From Batkoa obscura (Eukaryota; Entomophthoromycota; Entomophthoromycetes; Entomophthorales; Batkoaceae), in the NCBI GenBank assembly GCA_030770535.1, contig JASVEC010000040.1, positions 248,001 to 312,000 of the forward strand: a stretch of DNA of 64,000 nt, written 5' to 3'. Below the pieces are notes generated by a model. It made no database searches. It was given only the letters and a program-made list of their open reading frames with translations, and was not told the DNA's origin. Positions 56,994 to 64,000 of this stretch are shown in pieces. The position numbers were made by a program, and so were the translations under genes. The stretch's first letter is position 1. Every line of letters begins with the position of its first letter.

Positions 56994-59900
56994 ATGTACG
57001 CTAATTCACTTACTTCCAATTCTATGAATACTCAAGCTTTAGCAGAAGCTTATATAACTTTAGTAAGATATATATTATTATAAATTTAATGTTAAATAGT
57101 TTAAATATTAATATAAATAACATTATAGATCAATAGAATACCAGGTTTTGAAAATGAACTTAATGAGTTTTATGATTTAAGTGATGGTCATATCTTTTCC
57201 CGGTTATTAGTAGAAATGTAAGTTAATCTATTTTATAAATAAATTCGATTTAGAACCTTTCTTTCATAAACTAATTTCCCTTTTAGTGATAAAACCTCAT
57301 TTAAACGTATTGATAAAGTCAAGGATACGTTTTGGATACAAAAAGTGAATAATTTAAAAAAAATTCATTCTTGGTTATCTATTTTTGTAGAAAAACATCA
57401 AGAAAGATTAAAAAATTTCAGTTTGAATCCGATTGATTTACATTCTATTGCTAGAGAAAAACAGATCACAGATTTGGTCCGATTCTGTCAAGCTATTTTT
57501 TATGTCCTATTCTTTTTTAGTGAAAATTGTCCGGGACTTAAATTGGAGTTTGTAACGAGTAATTTACCCAAGAGTTATCAGGATCTTATTGCTAGAGCTA
57601 CAAATGAGGTAAAGAGATAATTGATAGCTATGATTCTATATTGAGTTAATATTTTTAGATTACACATAATAATAATAATAATGCTAACAAGTAAGATTAG
57701 TGTAATTTTTTTGAAAAAAAAATATTAAATGATTTATCTCTTAGTGTTCAAAATGTGAATCCAAAAAGCCCATTTAATAATGGAGGCTCTAACAAGCAAA
57801 TTGAAGCTATCAAATTAGATTATGAAAAAGAAATTGAAGAATTAAAAAAAGGGTATGATCGATATTTTGAAGAAGTTCAATTTTTAAAAAATACTTTGGT
57901 AATTAAAATATTAACTAAAAAGCAATTTAGTTTTTTTGTATTGATTCTATTTTGGTTGAATTTAGGATGAAACTCAAACTGAATGTAAAAGTTTAAAACA
58001 AAAATTAAATGATTATGAAGCTAGTTTACTAAAAGCGGGTGAAAATTCAAAAACAGAACATATCTTAAAGCAAGAAATTGACGAACTAAGAGCTAGTCTG
58101 TAAATATTATTATCATTATTTTATATCATATTAATAACTTTAAATAGTACGTTTGCAGAACAAAAACGTCATGAAGCAGAGATGACAATATCACGACAAA
58201 ATGCGGATATGGCCGAACAAAGTCGACAAGTAATTTTTTTTAATTGATTTTTTTTAATTAATTTTTTTTAAAACTAAAAATTCATCAAATTTTAATTAGA
58301 TCCATACACTTAACGAAAAAGCACAATTAGCTGATCAATTAAATGAAGAACGTCGAGAACATCGATTACTCAAAGATAAACTTCAACGTGTTGAAAATAC
58401 CAATGAAAAATATAAAAAAAGTTTTGAAGAATTGGTAGATTATAAAAAAAGATTTAAAGTAAATTTAAAATTAATTTAAATAAGATAAAAATAAAATCAC
58501 TAACTGAATTACTTTTGTTTATATCGTTTAGAGTATTAAAGAAGAAAACCTTATGTTATTAGAAGATAAAACTAAATTACAACGAGATGTTGAAAAATTA
58601 ACCGAATTCAAGGTCATGAGTGAAACTTATAAAGAACAAGTATTAAATATGGATTCTAGAATCAATACATTAAATTTAGAAAATGAAAGAAATCAATTCG
58701 AAACTCGAAATTTAAAGGAAAATATTCGTATTTTAGAAATGGAAAGAGATCGATATCAAGAAGAAGCAATGAATTTTGAATCCAAATTAAAAGATATTGA
58801 ATTAGGTAATTGTAAAACAAAGAGTTTGGATATATAATAGATGTTAATAAATTGAAATTCTTTTCAGGTATTACTAATTCAGGGGATAATTCATTACCTT
58901 CTGGCGGCATCTCCTTAGACGAAGCTGAAGCTGAAGATTTGTAAGTTTCTTTTTGATAACAAAATTATTGAAATTTAAATTAATTTTCTATTTAAAAAAA
59001 AATAGAAAATCTAAAGTACTTAAACTTGAACAAGAACTTACCGCTATGCGTAACGGAACTCGAGAATCAGGTTCTACACAAAGAATTATCATATTAGAAA
59101 ATATGCTTGAAGATGCTAAAAAAGCTAGAAATAAAGTTGAAGAGGTAAGATTAATCTTATTAATACTAATGTAAAATGATAGATATATTGATCTTTATTT
59201 ATTTAGGAACTCATGGAATCGCATCGTAAAAATTTATTATTAGAAGAAGAATTGAAACGGTTAAATCCTTCTGAAGGTGGAGATAAACTGAGGTAGTTTT
59301 TTGAGTTAAAATAGAAAGTTAAGTATTTTAATCTTTTTTTAGTTATGATCTTTCATTAAATCTTCGACTTCGATTATCAGAAGCAGAAGAAGAAGCTTCT
59401 AAATTAAAACGTAAATTAGCAGAAACTGAAATTGCTTTAGAACAGGCAAATAATGAGCTATTAATTGCTAAAACAGATTGTAAGATTTGTACTTTAAATA
59501 TCAATTTATTTATCTAAATTATCCTTCTAGTAAGTATGGTCGGTAAAGACCAACTTGAAGCGATTGAATTAGTAAAACAAGAGACTACAAAATTGAATGA
59601 AAAATTTATCAGTGAAAAACAAGAAATTAGTGAAAAATGCGAAAAACTTGAAGAAGAAGCAAGGAAACAAATGCAATTTGTTAATCAATTGTTAATGGAT
59701 AAAGATAGTTTAAAAACCCAAAGTTTGCAACAAAAAGACATGTTATTAGAAAATGAAAAAACAATTGGCCAATTGAAAGCTACTTTAACTACTTTAGAAA
59801 ATCAAGGACCTACTGGGGCGGATAAAGATGAATTATCTAAAGTTAAAGAAATGTTGGTGGCGGAAACTAATCGTAATATGGAACTTAGGGAGGAAAATGT

Positions 59901-60432
59901 TAGGTTAAAGGGATTGGAAGAAAATTTAAATTTAAAGATTTCACTTCTTACAGAAGTATGTTTTTAGCTATTTTTGTTTATTTATTTAAAATTCATGTTT
60001 TTTTTAGCAAATCAAATCGTCTGAAAGACAAGCTAAAGATACTTCCCATGCTGGACAAGTAACTAATTATATTATCTTTAGTTAAATAATGATGTTAATT
60101 TTTAAATTAGGAAATGTTTGGAGAAGCATTATCTTCCCTTAAATCTGATCTTCGATCCAAAGAAGAAGAATTGGAGAAGTTAAAAGTAAGTGATAGAAAT
60201 AAGTTTATAAAAAAAGAAACTAAAGTTTGATTTTTTTTAGCACCAACTTTTAGAAACTCAAAAACAACATCGATTAGAAGCCACTTTTATGTCCTCTGCA
60301 TGGCATGATCTTGGATTAAGAGTAATTAGGGATCGTAGTACAGTCAATAACAGCTCTAATAATCGACAACCAACGAATTCTTGGTTAGCAGTTCAAAGAA
60401 ATAATTTAAATGTTCAATTGAAACGTCGTTAA
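56994..60432 (+). CDS. HOK1: Hook family microtubule/dynein adaptor
   Basis: Seventeen exons (56994-57062, 57129-57217, 57287-57608, 57659-57690, 57745-57898, 57966-58099, 58148-58229, 58300-58458, 58532-58805, 58868-58940, 59006-59144, 59207-59292, 59343-59479, 59531-59955, 60008-60058, 60111-60185, 60241-60432) give 830 residues; every phase matches. Residues about 15-160 form the N-terminal Hook (calponin-like) domain (FYDLSDGHIFSRLLVEID, then WIQKVNNLKKIHSWL). Most of the rest is coiled coil (KLDYEKEIEELKKGYD, TLNEKAQLADQLNEERREH, RDRYQEEAMNFESKL). The C-terminus AWHDLGLRVIRDR...SWLAVQRNN matches the conserved Hook tail. The protein should link early endosomes to dynein/dynactin and kinesin-3, as fungal Hok1/HookA does. 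Confidence 0.92.
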
Positions 60433-62140
60433 GAATTTAGCCCACTCTCTCTATTTTTTGTCTGTTTTTTTTTCAATCGCATTATGAGTTTTTAAATACT
60501 ATGGGTTTATATAAAGTATTTTTTTTAATACTTGAACACTTCTTTTTGAAGTTTATGGTTTTTTAAAGTAGAATTTATTTTTGAGATTATTATTAAAAAC
60601 TTTGCTTTTGGTTAGTTGAAGATTAAATCTTCTAGATTTAATTGAATACAAGTTATAAAAGTTGATTTTAAATTAACTTCAATACAATCCAACATTTTTA
60701 TAAAGAATCTTATTACACTGAATTTTTAAATATTTTAAATTATCTAATGAAAATCATTACAAAGGCCAATAAGTAGCTTGGATTGAACATTATTTATTAA
60801 TAAAGATAATAAATTAAAAGTCAAATGTTTAAATAGCAAATACTGTTATTATATAAGTATAGTATAAATATTAATTAAATTTAAATCTTAATCTCAACCT
60901 TAGTGTCAACCTTAAGTATAAGGGGATGTATTTTTTTAAAAATTTCACTAGCAATCTTTGCTCGAATAGTACTTAAAAAATGGAAAAAGTGATAAAACCA
61001 AAAGAAACATCCCCATAACTTTAATTTTAATTTTGACTTTAACTCTTATAAACTTTATAGTAGTATTGATATTAGCTCTAGTGCAATTTTAATGCGGTTA
61101 TAACATCAATAGTAGTATTAACATCAACACCTAATTAATCTTATACAATTTTTTGTTTATAATTTACGATTTTTTTAATAAAACTATTCACAATAAAAGA
61201 ACAGTGTTATAAATTCATATCTGAACAGCGATTATTTAAATTTATCACCAAATGTTTATTAAAACAAATTAAAAATCTGAGATTTTTTCTATATGTATTA
61301 AGGTTTTTATATCTCAATAATAGCTTATAATTTAATAATAATAATAGGGTTTTTATTAAAATTCTAATATTTGTACTTTTCAAATTCTACTTATCAATTT
61401 TATTGAATGCCTATTAATTCTGCATTCATTGTTATAAAAAAATGAATTCTAGAAATTTATTTTGAACAATTATGAGAAAAATGATTAGAATAATTTTAAA
61501 TAGAAATGATCCAGATTTCTAGTTTAATTAGAAATGTTATGTTTTATATTTAACCTTTTAGCCTACTTTGAAATTTTAATATTAGGATTGAAACTTTTTA
61601 TTGTTTTATTTTATTCGCATTATTTTCTGTAAATCCCAACAAAATTTGTAAGCTTATTAAATATCCGAACTATTTTTCCCGCCACCACACTTTTTTAAAA
61701 GCCAAACAACATTAGTTTAATGATATGAATTATAAGAAATAGGTATACTTTTGATAATATTAGTATATTTCATTATTTCATTATTAACTTGCTAAAATCC
61801 TAAAATACATAAAATTTACGTAGCTAATTATAATTTTTTCATTATTACTTTACTGTAAAGACAATTTGCGTAACTAATTGTAATATAATCATTATCAAAA
61901 ATACTTAGATAAAACATCAAAAACGTTCAAAACTATAAAAAAAAGGCAGCCCTAATTTATTAAAATAATGATAAAGATGCATGGATAAACTTTTTAAAAA
62001 AATGCTACAAAATCCTACTCCTATATACTAAAACCCAAAATGTTCATAATAACCCATATCACCCTTATAAAATAATAAGCATCAAGCAAATAAAAATACC
62101 ACATAAAAAAATTTCTTATAACTTATTCTCAATCAATCAT
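60433..62140. other. Convergent intergenic with a MITE
   Basis: About 1.7 kb of AT-rich DNA. It holds MITE copy 18 and no other recognisable element. Confidence 0.5.
60917..61018 (+). repeat. MITE-like element copy 18
   Basis: Forward copy: AAGGGGATGTATTTTTTT to AAGAAACATCCCCATA. Confidence 0.85.
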
Positions 62141-64000
62141 TTAAGGGTCCGGTGTCTTAGCCTTTTTCTTACTTGGCCCACTGCTTTTACTCGCTCCAGT
62201 CCCACGATTACGTTTACGTATCACATCTGTTTTCATACTCAATGGTCTTTCCTTACCATGCAATTTAGAAAACAGACCACATGCGTTACATAAGGGTACA
62301 CCAGAAGCTCCACGACGCCAAAGTGAAGTTTTATCTACTCCACAGTTATTACATACTACTGCACCTCCTCCATTAGATGTGGTATTTAAACCTCTTGGTT
62401 TACCATCTGGTTTGACATTTGATACTGAAGCCGGTGCAGATGGCACAGGTGCAGATGGTTTGGAAATGTTATTGGTAACTTCTGGTACCTTAGGCTTTGA
62501 TTTAATACTATTTTGAGAAGAAGTATGTCTTGGCATGGGACGTGGGTCTTGAATAGCAGTATTAGGTTTATATTGTGGTAATTGATTTGGAAGCGATGGA
62601 GTTCTAAATACGGATTTCTGTTCATTGATAGTATTTTCTTGAGTTGTACCTTTGTTATCTTTCATCAGTCTAGAAGAAATTTGTTGCTTATGAGAATCCT
62701 CTTGTTGAAGAATTGTTGAATTATATTTTGCCATATCCTGGTTTGATGAACCTGCAATAAAACTAGTTTGTGGATATAACATATTATTACTGTTCGTATA
62801 TTGTCCATAGGAATTGTTAACTTGTTTTGGATTCAATCGATTGATGGGAGTAGAGGATTGATTATAATGAAGTAGTGTTGTTGCATTATTCTTAGTTGAT
62901 GTTGCCAATTTATCATTGATCATTGTGGCTTCATTAATATTATTTACACTATTCAATGGAACATTATTATAACTTCGAGTATTTGATGATGGTGTATAAC
63001 CAGTGGTATCTCTACTTGCTAACAGCATCGTAACCTGTTCTTCTAACTGGCGTATACGATTAGCTTGGGCAGTTTGAATATTATCTTGACCATACTGAGA
63101 TGTAGTGTTGACTGATGGATTAATAGTATTTCCATTTAAATCAAGTCTAGATCTTCTAAGTAATGGAGTGTTTAAAGTAACATAATCTTGAAAAGCAGTT
63201 TGAGTGAAGGAAGGGAAGGTAGTATTTACACTTGGATCATCAAAATTATTCCAGTTACGATTGAGGATTGAACTAAAGTTGGCAAATGTTGGATCATACC
63301 AGCTTTGATTTGAGTTCATTGTTAATTGATTCATCACATTCATATCGATATTCCTTAACATATCAGTGTTGTTCGTATTGAGCGCATCATAGTTGTATTG
63401 AGTTGGATTAGTGTATCCATTTTGGAAATAAGACTGTGCTTGGGCTTGTAAAAAACCATCCGGCGTGACTGTTCTTGAGTCCATTAATGGGTATTCCGTA
63501 CCTGGCGATATGCCTAAATTATACGTCTGATTGACACTGGGGTACATAGGATACTGTTGTTGTACTGATACATTTTGTGTAGATTCATTACGAATAGAAG
63601 TTGACTGTAACGGAGCTGAAATTTGATTTGCTTGATTTTCCGGCTTAACTGCTGGATGATTAGAATAATTTGTATTAAGCTGGGCCGCTTTTGATTTTGA
63701 TTTTGATTTAACTTTAGATGGATTAGTAATGGGTCTACTTAAAGGTTTAGAAACAGGCGGATGAGGCAAAATGCTAACAAATTTTGACTTATTACTTGAT
63801 TCACCAACTTCTTTCTGTACACCAGGAGAAGGGGTAGAGGTAGAAGCAGCTGATGATGGTGGTTGGTTCTTTTTGGCACGAACTAGCTTGATTGCCATCC
63901 TACGCCACATTAAATTTTCAAACCTTTTAGCTTGAGGAATACTATGCTGTGCTTTAGTACATAATTTCCATAGATCTGTAGCTAAAGGATCACCCGTTAC
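62141..64000 (-). CDS. GATA-type transcription factor (AreA/Gln3 class), 5' partial
   Basis: Single open frame from the stop at 62141 to the right edge of the window; the start lies beyond 64000. The first visible part ([20 protein letters not shown], then [16 protein letters not shown]) is the conserved N-terminal element (DUF1752) of the AreA/Gln3/Gat1 nitrogen regulators. A long Asn/Gln/Ser/Pro-rich middle follows. Near the C-terminus is one GATA finger, C-x2-C-x17-C-x2-C ([15 protein letters not shown]...[12 protein letters not shown]) at about 62262-62355, followed by a basic tail (RKRNRG...KKKAKT). The factor probably activates genes for secondary nitrogen sources and is regulated by nuclear entry. 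At least 619 residues are visible. Confidence 0.9.
   Translation of the reverse strand, partial: VTGDPLATDLWKLCTKAQHSIPQAKRFENLMWRRMAIKLVRAKKNQPPSSAASTSTPSPGVQKEVGESSNKSKFVSILPHPPVSKPLSRPITNPSKVKSKSKSKAAQLNTNYSNHPAVKPENQANQISAPLQSTSIRNESTQNVSVQQQYPMYPSVNQTYNLGISPGTEYPLMDSRTVTPDGFLQAQAQSYFQNGYTNPTQYNYDALNTNNTDMLRNIDMNVMNQLTMNSNQSWYDPTFANFSSILNRNWNNFDDPSVNTTFPSFTQTAFQDYVTLNTPLLRRSRLDLNGNTINPSVNTTSQYGQDNIQTAQANRIRQLEEQVTMLLASRDTTGYTPSSNTRSYNNVPLNSVNNINEATMINDKLATSTKNNATTLLHYNQSSTPINRLNPKQVNNSYGQYTNSNNMLYPQTSFIAGSSNQDMAKYNSTILQQEDSHKQQISSRLMKDNKGTTQENTINEQKSVFRTPSLPNQLPQYKPNTAIQDPRPMPRHTSSQNSIKSKPKVPEVTNNISKPSAPVPSAPASVSNVKPDGKPRGLNTTSNGGGAVVCNNCGVDKTSLWRRGASGVPLCNACGLFSKLHGKERPLSMKTDVIRKRNRGTGASKSSGPSKKKAKTPDP

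Noticed and set aside
99-61018. Repeats of similar size that could suggest a CRISPR-like array
   Set aside because: Spacing ranges from zero to many kb, both orientations occur, and the units have inverted ends; this is a dispersed element family in a eukaryotic genome.

Overview
The window looks like a piece of a very AT-rich fungal nuclear genome. It carries spliceosomal genes with short GT-AG introns (mostly about 40 to 85 nt, T-rich before the acceptor), and fungal families: a Zn2Cys6 regulator, an AreA/Gln3-type GATA factor, a Pmt2-type protein O-mannosyltransferase and an Hrt3-type F-box protein. Mitochondrial ferredoxin reductase and thioredoxin argue against an anaerobic chytrid. The AT content, the fast-decaying F-box/LRR genes and the secreted S41-type peptidase would fit an early-diverging lineage (Entomophthoromycotina- or Mucoromycota-like), but that placement is inference.

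Layout. 1-7 kb: accessory genes (MFS sugar transporter, secreted S41-like peptidase, seven-exon alpha/beta hydrolase). 7.4-17.4 kb: Prp5/DDX46 RNA helicase (seven exons, minus), a two-TM Ser/Asn-rich protein, a Zn2Cys6 regulator and an Hrt3/FBXO9 F-box protein. 17.8-24.3 kb: an intact mitochondrial thioredoxin followed by at least four decaying same-strand thioredoxin relics interspersed with miniature elements. 24.3-26.4 kb: mitochondrial ferredoxin-NADP reductase and a small U1-type zinc-finger protein. 26.4-34 kb: a graveyard holding two broken F-box genes and a broken copy of the S41 peptidase. 34.9-41.1 kb: a paraoxonase-like protein and the chromatin remodeler Chd1. 41.1-48.3 kb: a gene-poor, repeat-rich tract with tRNA-Gln(UUG), tRNA-Val(CAC), LTR-like fossils and a Glu-rich repeat protein. 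48.6-60.4 kb: a compact core block of intron-rich genes: PMT (13 exons), proteasome alpha-3 (5), an unrecognised helical protein (11), tRNA-splicing endonuclease Sen54 (5) and the dynein adaptor Hook (17). 62.1-64 kb: a GATA factor running off the right edge.

At least 18 copies of one roughly 100-110 bp miniature inverted-repeat element lie in intergenic DNA in both orientations. They sit next to tRNAs, inside a thioredoxin relic, at the broken 5' end of the S41 pseudogene and in the promoter of the unknown gene. The main things to pursue are this element family, the thioredoxin decay array, the unknown 11-exon gene (with a putative 28-nt intron) and the Glu-rich repeat protein. I saw no CRISPR array, rRNA or self-contained new multi-gene system. 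Exon structures were read by hand from splice phase and family alignment.
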